A stretch of 64,000 nucleotides of DNA, taken from Lysobacter sp. GX 14042. GTDB lineage: Bacteria; Pseudomonadota; Gammaproteobacteria; Xanthomonadales; Xanthomonadaceae. Position 1 is the first letter of the stretch; each line of letters starts with the position of its first letter. Below are positions 15,978 through 26,709 of the stretch, piece after piece. The stretch spans positions 124,001-188,000 of the forward strand of contig NZ_JAJUWY010000003.1 in assembly GCF_021390425.1 (NCBI RefSeq). The letters run 5' to 3'. Both the position numbers and the translations under genes were made by a program. A model generated the notes under the pieces. The model did not search any database. It was given only the letters and a program-made list of their open reading frames with translations, and was not told the origin of the DNA.

Positions 15978-16760
15978 ATGACCGCCCTGAGCGTCAACGT
16001 GAACAAGGTTGCGGTGCTCCGCAATTCCCGCGGCGGCGGCGAGCCCGATGTCCATCGCGCGGCCGCCACCTGCCTGGATGCCGGCGCCAACGGCATCACC
16101 GTGCACCCGCGGCCCGATGCCCGGCACATCCGCGCCGACGATGTCCTGCAACTCGCCCGGCTGACCGCCAGCCGGGGGGTCGAGTTCAACATCGAGGGCA
16201 ACCCGTTCGCCGCCCCGCGCCCCGGCTATCCCGGCTTGCTGGAGCTCTGCCGCCAGGCCCGCCCGGCGCAGGTGACGCTGGTCCCCGACTCCGACGGCCA
16301 GCTGACCTCCGACCACGGCTTCGATTTCGCCCGCGACGCCGCGCGGCTGCGGCCGCTGGTGGCGGGGTTCAAGGCCCTGGGCTGCCGGGTCAGCCTGTTC
16401 GCCGATGCCTGGGACGAGACCCGCAGTGCCGGCATCGAGCATGCCGCGGACACCGGCGCGGACCGGGTCGAGCTGTACACCGGACCCTACGCGGAAGCCG
16501 CCGCCGCCGGGGCCGCGGCGCCCCTGCTGGCGCGCTTCGCCGGCATCGCCCGGCGCGCCCGGGCGGTCGGCCTGCAAGTCAACGCCGGGCACGACCTGAC
16601 CCGCGACAACCTCGGGCCGTTCCTCGCCGCGGTTGCCGACGTGCGCGAGGTGTCGATCGGCCACGGGCTCATCTCCGAGGCGCTTTACCTGGGGCTGGAA
16701 CGGACGGTCCGCGGCTACCTGCAGGTCATTGCCGACGCCGGGAGCAACTCCGCCGCATAA
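15978..16760 (+). CDS. pdxJ: Pyridoxine 5'-phosphate synthase
   Basis: This cytoplasmic enzyme condenses 3-amino-2-oxopropyl phosphate with deoxyxylulose phosphate in the last ring-forming step of vitamin B6 synthesis. The 260-aa TIM-barrel shows [27 protein letters not shown], the catalytic Glu in EFNIEGNP, and [14 protein letters not shown] near the end. It is followed by a clear terminator and converges on the exb genes, as in Xanthomonas genomes. Confidence 0.97.
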   Translation: MTALSVNVNKVAVLRNSRGGGEPDVHRAAATCLDAGANGITVHPRPDARHIRADDVLQLARLTASRGVEFNIEGNPFAAPRPGYPGLLELCRQARPAQVTLVPDSDGQLTSDHGFDFARDAARLRPLVAGFKALGCRVSLFADAWDETRSAGIEHAADTGADRVELYTGPYAEAAAAGAAAPLLARFAGIARRARAVGLQVNAGHDLTRDNLGPFLAAVADVREVSIGHGLISEALYLGLERTVRGYLQVIADAGSNSAA

Positions 16761-16762
16761 AA

Positions 16763-16787
16763 AAACGCCGCCCGGTGGGCGGCGTTT
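16763..16787. terminator. Bidirectional terminator between pdxJ and exbD
   Basis: AAACGCCGCCC (16763-16773) and GGGCGGCGTTT (16777-16787) form a perfect 11-bp stem with a GGT loop. Flanking A and T residues let it work for both convergent genes. Confidence 0.85.
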
Positions 16788-16808
16788 CCATTCGACAGTA
16801 AGCGTCTA

Positions 16809-17222
16809 TCAGTCGTTCTGCACGAAGCCGATCTTCTTCATGTCGGCGGTCTTCGCGTGGGCCAGTACCTTGGCCAGGATGCCGTAGTCGGCGTCCAGGT
16901 TGGTGTCGATCTCCAGCTGCGGCTGGTTGGTCGGATCGGCCGCCACCGTCTGCTGCATCATCTCGGCGATGACCGGCAGCGGGTGGGCCGAGTTGTTCCA
17001 GAACACCTCGCCGGAGGCGTCGATCCGCAGCCGGATCGGCGGCGGCGGCTCGGACGTCGGCGGCGGGGCGTTGGTGCGCTGCGGCAGGTTCACCTCGATC
17101 GGGTAGGACGCGATCGGGGCGGTGACCATGAAGATGATCAGCAGCACCAGGAGGACGTCGACCAGCGGGGTGACGTTGATGTCCGACATCGAGCCGCCGC
17201 CGGAGTTTGCACTGAAAGCCAT
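16809..17222 (-). CDS. exbD: ExbD family biopolymer transport protein (second copy)
   Basis: This 137-aa inner-membrane protein has a short cytoplasmic N-terminus, one membrane helix with the proton-conducting Asp ([19 protein letters not shown]), and a periplasmic domain. With ExbB it uses the proton motive force to energise TonB. It is the last gene of tonB-exbB-exbD-exbD. Two ExbD paralogues are usual in Xanthomonas, where the second is linked to specialised functions rather than to iron uptake in general. Confidence 0.92.
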   Translation of the reverse strand: MAFSANSGGGSMSDINVTPLVDVLLVLLIIFMVTAPIASYPIEVNLPQRTNAPPPTSEPPPPIRLRIDASGEVFWNNSAHPLPVIAEMMQQTVAADPTNQPQLEIDTNLDADYGILAKVLAHAKTADMKKIGFVQND

Positions 17223-17237
17223 CTGCGTTGTCTCCGG

Positions 17238-17663
17238 TCAGTTACGGTCCTTGATGGCGACGAAGCCGACCTTGCGCATGCCTTGCTGCTGCGCGGTCTG
17301 CACCACTTCGCGAACGATGCGGTACTTGGTCGTCTTGTCGCCACGGACATTGAGCTGCGGCTGCGGCGTCTTCTGCGCCTCCACCGAGAGCCTGCTCTCG
17401 AGCAGGTCCCTGGTGATCTGCTCGTCGTTCCAGTACAGCGCACCGGAAGGCTCGATCGCGATCGTGATCGGCGGCACCTCCGGTGCCTGCTGGTCAAGGT
17501 GGCTCACGTCGGCCTCGGGCAGGTCAACCTGGATCTTGTGGGTCATCAGCGGCGCCGTGATCATGAAGATGATCAGCAGCACGAGCATCACGTCGACAAG
17601 CGGGGTGACGTTGATCTCGGCCATCGGCGTACCGCCGCCGCTGTTGCCTGAACTGAAGGCCAT
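17238..17663 (-). CDS. exbD: ExbD family biopolymer transport protein (first copy)
   Basis: The 141-aa product has the same layout as its neighbour, with the helix [19 protein letters not shown] carrying the essential Asp and a periplasmic TonB-interacting domain. It lies 15 bp upstream of the second exbD and 36 bp after exbB, on one transcript. Confidence 0.93.
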   Translation of the reverse strand: MAFSSGNSGGGTPMAEINVTPLVDVMLVLLIIFMITAPLMTHKIQVDLPEADVSHLDQQAPEVPPITIAIEPSGALYWNDEQITRDLLESRLSVEAQKTPQPQLNVRGDKTTKYRIVREVVQTAQQQGMRKVGFVAIKDRN

Positions 17664-17699
17664 ATCGGGCTCCGACTGGAACTGGGGGACTTCGCGGGA

Positions 17700-18440
17700 T
17701 CAGCGCCGGGACACGCCCACGCGCGAACCGGTTGCGAAGAAGTCGTGCAGGTCGTGCGCGAAGGTGTCGAACCGGCTGTTGAGCGAACGGTTGGCCTTGT
17801 TGAAGAAGTTGTAGGCCAGCACCGCCGGGATCGCCACGAACAGACCGAATGCGGTCATGATCAGTGCCTCGCCGACCGGACCGGCGACCGCGTCGATGGA
17901 CGCGTTGCCGGTCGCACCGATGCGGATCAGCGCGTGGTAAATGCCCCACACGGTGCCCAGAAGGCCGACGAACGGCGAGGTGGCGCCGACGGTGGCCAGC
18001 AGGGTCTGGCCGGACTCGAGCTTGATCGACTCGCGGGTGACGGCCTGGCGCAGCGCCCGGTCGACGAACTCGGAGCGGGTCAGCGACTCGGCCAGGCGCG
18101 AGCCTTCCTGCTGCTGGTGGTGGGCGGCGGCTTCGGCGGCGTCCAGGGCGATCTTGGAGAACGGCTCGCTGCGCGACTGCTCTTCCATGTAACGGATCGC
18201 GTCCTGGGCATTGTTGGTTTCCCAGAAGGTGCTGACGACGCGGTCGCTGCTGCGGCGCAGGCGGGCATTGCGGATCAAGTTGACCACGATCCAGTACACC
18301 GACAGCACCGAGAACAGCACCAGGGTGAGGAACACGACCCAGGCGACGGTGTCGAAGTTCTGGATCATGTGGGAGAAGCTCATCTGCTGGAAAGCAGCGG
18401 CATCGTTGGCGCCGGTTGCGGCGGTGGTTTCCTGAAGCAT
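17700..18440 (-). CDS. exbB: ExbB family proton channel subunit
   Basis: This 246-aa MotA/TolQ/ExbB-family inner-membrane protein has three predicted helices, about residues 30-55, 140-165 and 190-212. The conserved segments are TVGATSPFVGLLGTVWGI and GPVGEALIMTAFGLFVAIPAVLAYN. It forms the pentameric channel that, with ExbD, powers TonB. It follows tonB in the operon. Confidence 0.94.
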   Translation of the reverse strand: MLQETTAATGANDAAAFQQMSFSHMIQNFDTVAWVVFLTLVLFSVLSVYWIVVNLIRNARLRRSSDRVVSTFWETNNAQDAIRYMEEQSRSEPFSKIALDAAEAAAHHQQQEGSRLAESLTRSEFVDRALRQAVTRESIKLESGQTLLATVGATSPFVGLLGTVWGIYHALIRIGATGNASIDAVAGPVGEALIMTAFGLFVAIPAVLAYNFFNKANRSLNSRFDTFAHDLHDFFATGSRVGVSRR

Positions 18441-18522
18441 GACGCTTACCTTTAGGTGTCGTGGAAGAAAAAAGGACTACTTAGAGGACAACTGAAGAAC
18501 CGGCTTGAAGCTGCGGCCCGCT

Positions 18523-19194
18523 TCAACTGCTCAGGTTGAAGTCGACCGGGACACGGACCCGGCTTGGCACCGCCTGGCCATTCTCCGTGGCCGGGTTGAA
18601 GCGCCACTTGCGCGCGGCCTGGACCGCGGCGCGATCGAGGTCACGGTTGCGGCTGGACTGCTCCACCTCGACATCGAGCACGTTGCCCTGCGCGTCGATG
18701 CTGATCACCAGGATCACCGTGCCCTCGATCTGCGCGCGGATGGCGCTGGGCGGATAGCGCGGCGGGTTCTGTGCACGCGAGGACGGATCCACCGAGCCAA
18801 GCGTATCGACCGGCGCCGGCGGTGACGGCGGTGCCGGAGGCGGTGCCGGCACGTCCACCGGGCTCGGGTCGTCGACCACGATCGGCGGCGCTTCGGGCGG
18901 CGGCGGCAACGGCGTCGGCTTGGGCGTGGTCAGCGTGCGCGGCGGCGTGATCGGCTTGGGCTGCTCCGGCGGCGGCGGCGGCGGCGGGGGCGGGGGCGGC
19001 GGCGGCTTGATGATGTTGACGATGGTCGCCTGTTCCGGCTCCGCTTCCGGCGGCGGGGCCTTGGGAGGCGCGAGCATCATCAGCAACGCGGCCGCGTGCA
19101 CCGCGATCGCCATGGTGATGCCGGCGACACGGGCCCAGTTGAGCTCTTCGCGCTCCGGGCGGTTTTCTATGGGGTTTTCCAGGTCTTGCGTCAT
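18523..19194 (-). CDS. tonB: TonB energy transducer
   Basis: The 223-aa protein has one N-terminal membrane helix (about residues 23-42, with the Ser/His-type SHLS region replaced by ITMAIAVHAA). A long Pro-rich spacer including 13 consecutive prolines crosses the periplasm. The C-terminal TonB domain (about 140-223) has YPPSAIRAQIEGTVILVISID and RKWRFNPA. It delivers energy to TonB-dependent outer-membrane receptors. It is the first gene of the tonB-exbB-exbD-exbD operon. Confidence 0.95.
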   Translation of the reverse strand: MTQDLENPIENRPEREELNWARVAGITMAIAVHAAALLMMLAPPKAPPPEAEPEQATIVNIIKPPPPPPPPPPPPPEQPKPITPPRTLTTPKPTPLPPPPEAPPIVVDDPSPVDVPAPPPAPPSPPAPVDTLGSVDPSSRAQNPPRYPPSAIRAQIEGTVILVISIDAQGNVLDVEVEQSSRNRDLDRAAVQAARKWRFNPATENGQAVPSRVRVPVDFNLSS

Positions 19195-19340
19195 GCGCCG
19201 TCAGCTCGGGTTTGATGCCGGGCGCAAGACGCCACGGGCTTCGAAGATGGCTCCCGCCTCGGCGGACGGGAACTTCCAAGGATATAACAAAACAGGTTGG
19301 CGGAAGGTTGCCGGAATGTGTCGCGTGGGCGGGAAGTCCG

Positions 19341-20552
19341 TCAGTTGCCCGCCGAAATGATGGCGCGCGCGTCGTCGGGGCTCTTCACGCCCTTGTCCAG
19401 GGCCTGGCGTGCGGCCTGCACCGCTTCGGCCATGCGGTCTTCCTGGAACAGCACCTTGGCCAGGTTCAGGTAGGTCTCCCCGTCATCGTCCAGCGGGGCG
19501 GCCTTCTGGTAGGCCTCGATCGCCGGGCCGGGCTGGTCGGAGAAGTAGTACGCCTGGGCGAGCGCGACGTAGGTGTTGTGCTCGGGCGGAAGCACGCCAC
19601 GGTCCAGGCCTTCAGTGATGACCTCGGCGGCCTTGCGTTCCTGCCCATCCATGTTGAGGTAGGTGACGTACAGCTGGTTGTACTCGGCGGCGGTCTCGAG
19701 CTGGCCGCCGGCACGCAGGCGCTCGAGCACTTCGATCGCCTTGTCGGTCATGCCGGCCTGGTCGTAGACCACCGCCAGGTTCAGCAGCGCCCGACGGTCG
19801 TCAGGCTTGGCCTCGGCGACTTGCTCGGCCATGCGGACCGCCCCGGCGGTGTCACCGCTCTCGGCGTAGACCTGCATCAGCAGTGCCTGCCATTGCGGAT
19901 TGGGGTTGTCGCTGGCGGCGATCGCCTCCTGGATCACCTGCGCCGCCTCTGCGTAGCGCTCCAGCAGGTACAGCGCCTGGCCTTTCATCACCAGGTCCTG
20001 CGGGTTGTTGCTGCCACTGCCGGCGAAGAACTGCTCGAAGGTCGCCAGGGCGGCCTCGTTCTGGTCGGCGGCCTGCTGCATCTGCGCCAGGTTGAGCATC
20101 GCGCCGAAATGCGAGTTGTTGTCCAGCGCGTTCAGGTCCACGGCCTGCTGCATGTAGTCGATCGCGGCCTGGACGTCGTCGGCCTCGTAGGCGGCCTGGG
20201 AGGCGAACTGGGCCGCGTAGGCCTTCTCGTAGTCGTTGGCCTTCGGGTCGGCGAGGATCTCCTCGGCCACCACCCGGGTACCGGCCATGTCGTCGTTGGA
20301 GTACCGCTCGTTCATCTGCTCGAGCTTCTTTCCGACCGCGCGCGAGGCCGTTCCGGTGGGAGCTTTGCGGGTCGCGTTGGGGTAGCGCTCTTCCTGCTTC
20401 TGGCTGCGCTGGTCGGAACGCTGCTCACGACGGTCCTTGCCGCGGGCCTGGGGGTCGGCGTGGACCGGCGCCGAGGCCAGTGTGCCGAAGGCGAGGACAG
20501 CGCCGATGGCGGCAGCGAGGATGGTGCTGGAAGTGGAGACAGAAGCAGTCAT
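19341..20552 (-). CDS. Exported tetratricopeptide-repeat protein
   Basis: The 403-aa product has a signal peptide (about residues 1-32, ending APVHAD), a basic Arg/Gln/Lys-rich stretch (about 35-60), and then several TPR units (for example ALLNLAVVYDQAGMTDKAIEVLERL and TYLNLAKVLFQEDRMAEAVQAARQAL). TPR arrays bind partner proteins; here it would act in the periplasm. It lies directly upstream of the tonB operon with its own 146-bp spacer, as is common in Xanthomonadaceae, which suggests a role linked to TonB-dependent uptake. No partner is proven. Confidence 0.85.
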   Translation of the reverse strand: MTASVSTSSTILAAAIGAVLAFGTLASAPVHADPQARGKDRREQRSDQRSQKQEERYPNATRKAPTGTASRAVGKKLEQMNERYSNDDMAGTRVVAEEILADPKANDYEKAYAAQFASQAAYEADDVQAAIDYMQQAVDLNALDNNSHFGAMLNLAQMQQAADQNEAALATFEQFFAGSGSNNPQDLVMKGQALYLLERYAEAAQVIQEAIAASDNPNPQWQALLMQVYAESGDTAGAVRMAEQVAEAKPDDRRALLNLAVVYDQAGMTDKAIEVLERLRAGGQLETAAEYNQLYVTYLNMDGQERKAAEVITEGLDRGVLPPEHNTYVALAQAYYFSDQPGPAIEAYQKAAPLDDDGETYLNLAKVLFQEDRMAEAVQAARQALDKGVKSPDDARAIISAGN

Positions 20553-20672
20553 GACAACCTCGTATGTTCCTTGCGGCGCAGGGTGACCGCGGCGTGAAAA
20601 CGCCAGATCGACGAAACTAGCAGAAACGCGGTGGAGGAAGAAACCGTTTGCCTTGGCCGAATCTGCCGGGAC

Positions 20673-21476
20673 TCAGCCGCAGTTGGGACGCTTGCCGGCG
20701 CTGCGCGCGCGTTCATATACGGGAACCAGGTCGGTCGCCCGCGCACCGAGTTCGGCGATCCGCGACTGCGGGTTAGGGTGGGTGGACAACCACTCCGGCC
20801 CTTGGCTGCCGCCGGCGGAAATCATGTTCTGCCAAAGCCCGACCGCCTCGCGCGGGTCAAAGCCCGCCTCCGCCATCAGCCGCTGGCCGACCACGTCGGC
20901 TTCGGTCTCCTGGGTGCGGCTGTTGGGCAGCAGGAACGCGGTCTGCAGCGCCGCACCGCCCAGCTGCTGGGTGGCCTGGGCAGCATTGGTACCGTACTGC
21001 GAGCCGACCAGGGCGCCGAGGATCCCGAGGCCGGCCTGGGCACCGTACTGGCGGGTGATGCGCTCATCATGGTGGCGCGAGACCACGTGGCCGACCTCGT
21101 GCGCGATGACCGCCGCCAGCTGGTCCTGGTTGCGGGCGACCTTGAAGATCCCGGTGTAGACGCCGACCTTGCCGCCCGGAAGCGCGAAGGCATTGGGTGA
21201 ATCGTTGCTAAACAGCGCCACGTCCCAGCCGGTCTGGGCAGAGGCCGGAAGCTCACGCACCACCGCACCGACCACGCAGCGCACGTAGTTGGTCTGGGCC
21301 GCGTTGCTGCTCAGGGGCTGCTGCTGCCGGTATTCCTGGAACGCCTGCTCACCCATCTGGTCCAGTTGCTGCTGCGACACCGCGCCCACGGTCTGGGTGC
21401 GCCCGGTGGGCGAGGTCGTGGTGGCACAGGCGGCAACCGCAAGACTCACCGCGCAGGCCAGGAGTAGACGCTTCAT
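20673..21476 (-). CDS. M48 family metalloprotease lipoprotein
   Basis: The 267-aa product begins with a lipoprotein signal (lipobox VAAC, Cys17). The zinc site HEVGH is at residues 126-130 and the third ligand is the Glu in ETEADVVG. LPGGKVGVYTGI and WLSTHPNPQSRI are conserved M48 segments. It resembles LoiP/BepA-type periplasmic proteases that watch over outer-membrane assembly. The ATG at 21474-21476 is chosen because it gives the signal peptide. It sits between the TPR gene and gyrB. Confidence 0.93.
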   Translation of the reverse strand: MKRLLLACAVSLAVAACATTTSPTGRTQTVGAVSQQQLDQMGEQAFQEYRQQQPLSSNAAQTNYVRCVVGAVVRELPASAQTGWDVALFSNDSPNAFALPGGKVGVYTGIFKVARNQDQLAAVIAHEVGHVVSRHHDERITRQYGAQAGLGILGALVGSQYGTNAAQATQQLGGAALQTAFLLPNSRTQETEADVVGQRLMAEAGFDPREAVGLWQNMISAGGSQGPEWLSTHPNPQSRIAELGARATDLVPVYERARSAGKRPNCG

Positions 21477-21553
21477 AGAAGGGCGGTCCTCGAAAGGGAG
21501 GCAACGGTGATAACGCCACGACCATGAATGGGCCGTCAAGCGGCCCACCGTGG

Positions 21554-24088
<2,535 letters not shown>

Positions 24089-24182
24089 TCAGGATCAATG
24101 GAATCAAGCATCGCAGTATACCAGCCCGCTTCCCTCACCCCGGGGTCGCCCGGGGCCCCGGCTGCCGCCGGCAGCGGCGCAT

Positions 24183-25283
24183 TCAGCACGGAACACCCGG
24201 TCCGAGCTGCCCATGTTCCACGTGGAACCGTATGCAGCCCGTGGTTCCGGGTGCGCCCGCCGGAACCCCGGTGCCGGTCACGAACACCTGTGCGCCGCTG
24301 CCGGCGAGGTAGTCCAGTACCCGTGCCTGATGGGTGCGGTCCAGCTCGGACGGGAGATCGTCCAGCGCAACGACCGGCCACTCTCCCGTGACCTCCGCAT
24401 GGTGGCCGGCCTGGGCGAGCAACGCCGACAACGCGGTAAGTTTCGCCTGGCCACGCGACAGCGCATCCCGGCCTGGAATTCCGGAGAACCCGATCTTCCA
24501 GTCGGCGCGGTGCGGGCCGACCGAGGTAAAGCCGGCCTGCCGGTCCCGCTCGCGCGCGAGCAGCAGCGCATCGGCAAGGCCACTGTCTGTTTCCTTCCAG
24601 CCTGGCTGGTACTGCAGTGCGACTTCACCGAGTGCGGGTGCCAGTTCGCGTGCGAGCGCCGCCATCCGTGGCTCGAGGGCCTGCAGGTAGTCGCTGCGCA
24701 TCGCACCGAGCCGCTCCCCCGCGCCTGCCAGCTCGGCCTCCCACGGCGCAAGCTCCGCATCGCCCGCACGGCGCTTGAGCAGTGCGTTGCGCTGCTTGAG
24801 CGCACGGGAATAGCGGCGCCAGGGAACCATGAAATCGCGTTCCACGTGGAACAGTCCCCAGTCGAGATAGCGCCGCCTGTTGTCCGCGCCGCCCGCTACC
24901 AGCGCGTGACTCCCTGGTTCAAAGGTCACAACGGCGAATGCCGCACAGATGTCGCCGAGCTTGTCGACCTGCGATCCGTCGAGACGCCCGGTCCACGCGT
25001 GTCCGGAATGCCGAAGCCCCGCCTGGCGCGCGGTGGGCGCGTCGCCTCGCGGATCCGGAGCTGATGTCCATTGCGCGAAGACCTCCAACGCCTCGTGCCC
25101 CTCGCGCACCAGGCCTTCGCGCACACGGCCGCGGAAGCTCCTGCCGTAGCCAAGCAGGTGCAAGGCCTCCAGCACGCTCGTCTTGCCCGCACCGTTGTCC
25201 CCGACCAGGACGTTGAGACCGGGCCCCGGGGCGAGGCTGACTTCTCCGAAACGTCTCAGGTTGCGGATATCGAGCCGGGTCAC
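24183..25283 (-). CDS. recF: DNA replication and repair protein RecF
   Basis: This SMC-like ATPase loads RecA at gaps through RecFOR. The 366-aa product has Walker A GDNGAGKT (28-35) and LDDLPSELD as Walker B. The start is probably the GTG at 25281-25283 (TRLDIRNLRRF), because GAGGGTGG lies upstream at suitable spacing; a GTG at 25296-25298 is in frame but has its ribosome-binding site touching it. Two ParB-type parS palindromes lie inside the coding sequence, one in LFHVERDF and one at the C-terminus (RFHVEHGQ). Confidence 0.94.
   Translation of the reverse strand: MTRLDIRNLRRFGEVSLAPGPGLNVLVGDNGAGKTSVLEALHLLGYGRSFRGRVREGLVREGHEALEVFAQWTSAPDPRGDAPTARQAGLRHSGHAWTGRLDGSQVDKLGDICAAFAVVTFEPGSHALVAGGADNRRRYLDWGLFHVERDFMVPWRRYSRALKQRNALLKRRAGDAELAPWEAELAGAGERLGAMRSDYLQALEPRMAALARELAPALGEVALQYQPGWKETDSGLADALLLARERDRQAGFTSVGPHRADWKIGFSGIPGRDALSRGQAKLTALSALLAQAGHHAEVTGEWPVVALDDLPSELDRTHQARVLDYLAGSGAQVFVTGTGVPAGAPGTTGCIRFHVEHGQLGPGVPC
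24214..24229. other. parS site 1 (ParB-binding palindrome)
   Basis: TGTTCCACGTGGAACC matches the parS sequence known from Pseudomonas, with the CCACGTGG core intact. It lies inside the 3' end of recF. Confidence 0.85.
24838..24853. other. parS site 2 (ParB-binding palindrome)
   Basis: CGTTCCACGTGGAACA has one arm-end mismatch to the parS consensus. It lies in the middle of recF, where it encodes HVE. Confidence 0.83.
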
Positions 25284-25325
25284 ACGCAACGGAACCACCC
25301 TCTGGCGCCTGGCATCCCGACAGCA

Positions 25326-25350
25326 TCACGCCCGGACGTGCCGGGCGTGA
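25326..25350. other. 10-bp hairpin between dnaN and recF
   Basis: TCACGCCCGG (25326-25335) and CCGGGCGTGA (25341-25350) form a perfect stem with a 5-base loop. There is no T tract on the minus strand. It may attenuate transcription between dnaN and recF. Confidence 0.45.
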
Positions 25351-25358
25351 AAAGGTGC

Positions 25359-25374
25359 GGTTCCACGTGGAACA
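25359..25374. other. parS site 3 (ParB-binding palindrome)
   Basis: GGTTCCACGTGGAACA is a near-perfect parS site in the dnaN-recF spacer. With sites 1 and 2 it forms a cluster of three within 1.2 kb of the dnaN end. Confidence 0.85.
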
Positions 25375-25377
25375 CCC

Positions 25378-26478
25378 TTAAAGCCTGAGCGGCATCACCA
25401 CGTGACGGCAGCGGGCGTTGCTGGCTTCGCGCACCAGCGCCGAGGAGTTCGCGTCCCGCATGGCCAGGATCACCTGCTCCTCCTTCAATGCGGACAGCGC
25501 GTCCAGCAGGTAGTTGACGTTGAAGCCCACCGCCAGCCCGTCCACCCGGGTTTCGGCCTCGACCTCTTCCTGGGCTTCCTCCTGCTCCGGATTGTGGGCA
25601 CTGATCTTCAACTGCGACGGTGACACCTCGATGCGGACGCCGCGGTACTTCTCGTTGGAGAGGATCGCCGCACGCTGCAGCGAAGCGCGCAGCACCTCGC
25701 GGTCGATCTTCACTTCCTGATCGGCCCCGATCGGGATGACGGCCTCGTAATCGGGGAAACGCCCGTCGATCAGCTTGCTGGTAAAGGTCACATCATCGCG
25801 CTTGACCCGCAGGTGGCCGCGCCCCATCTCCAGCTCGACCTCGCGGTCCCCGCCCTCGAGCAGGCGCTGCAGCTCGGTCACGCCCTTGCGCGGGACGATG
25901 ATCTGGCGCTTGGCCTGCGCGCCGCCGCCGTATTCGGCCTCGCACAACGCCAGCCGGTGGCCGTCCGTCGCCACGCACCTCAGGCTGCCGTCGCGAAGGT
26001 CGAACAGCAGCCCGTTGAGGTAGTAGCGCACGTCCTGCTGCGCCATCGCGAACGAGGTCCGCTCGATGAGTTCCTTCAGCGTGGCCTCGGGCACCGTGAC
26101 CCGCTCGGTCGCCTCGACCTCGTCGATCGACGGGAAGTCGTTCGCCGGCAGGCTGGCCAGGGTGAAGCGCGAACGCCCTGCCTGCACCGTGACCTTCTCG
26201 GCGCTCTGGCTGACCGTCACGCGGCTGCCGTCGGGCAGGGCGCGGATGATGTCGAACAGCTTGCGTGCCGGGATCGTGGTCTCGCCGTCCGACGCGTCGT
26301 CGACGGCGACACGGGACACCATCTCGACTTCCAGGTCGGTACCGGTCAGCGACAGCTGGCCATCCCGGACCTGCACCAGCAGGTTCGCCAGCACCGGCAG
26401 GGTCTGGCGACGTTCAACCACGTTGACGACCTGCGCCAACGGCTTCAGAAACACTTCGCGTTGCAGGCTGAAACGCAT
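25378..26478 (-). CDS. dnaN: DNA polymerase III beta sliding clamp
   Basis: The 366-aa product is the ring-shaped processivity clamp. It has the three-domain clamp pattern, with a typical N-terminus (MRFSLQREVFLKPLAQVVNVVERRQ), the ATDGHRLA segment, and the C-terminal end ARCRHVVMPLRL of the partner-binding pocket. It follows dnaA after a 231-bp spacer that is the likely origin region. Confidence 0.98.
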   Translation of the reverse strand: MRFSLQREVFLKPLAQVVNVVERRQTLPVLANLLVQVRDGQLSLTGTDLEVEMVSRVAVDDASDGETTIPARKLFDIIRALPDGSRVTVSQSAEKVTVQAGRSRFTLASLPANDFPSIDEVEATERVTVPEATLKELIERTSFAMAQQDVRYYLNGLLFDLRDGSLRCVATDGHRLALCEAEYGGGAQAKRQIIVPRKGVTELQRLLEGGDREVELEMGRGHLRVKRDDVTFTSKLIDGRFPDYEAVIPIGADQEVKIDREVLRASLQRAAILSNEKYRGVRIEVSPSQLKISAHNPEQEEAQEEVEAETRVDGLAVGFNVNYLLDALSALKEEQVILAMRDANSSALVREASNARCRHVVMPLRL

Positions 26479-26499
26479 TCGGTCCTTCCCCTATGCCCA

Positions 26500-26690
26500 G
26501 TACAAGAGAATGTATAAATCAAAAGCTTGGAGGCGGTGGAGTCACTGGATAAGTCCTGAAACGACCGCAACTTGCTGATTCGTCTATTGTTTTGCCGCCG
26601 TGAAACCCATGTAGAACCCGGGGCCGAGCCTCGGTACAAGCTGTGGACAACTTTCGTCCGCTGGCGCCGGTTCAGAGTTGTCCACAAGTT
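26500..26690. other. Candidate chromosomal origin (oriC)
   Basis: The dnaN-dnaA spacer contains two DnaA-box-like 9-mers, TTGTCCACA at 26678-26686 and its complement TGTGGACAA at 26642-26650. Each is one mismatch from TTATCCACA. A weaker site (ACTGGATAA) is at 26544-26552 and an AT-rich stretch at about 26500-26530 could unwind. In Xanthomonas the origin is known to lie between dnaA and dnaN. Flanking genes point away from this area on both sides. No perfect DnaA box is present. Confidence 0.65.
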
Positions 26691-26709
26691 GTGAGCAGGC
26701 TCCCGGAGC

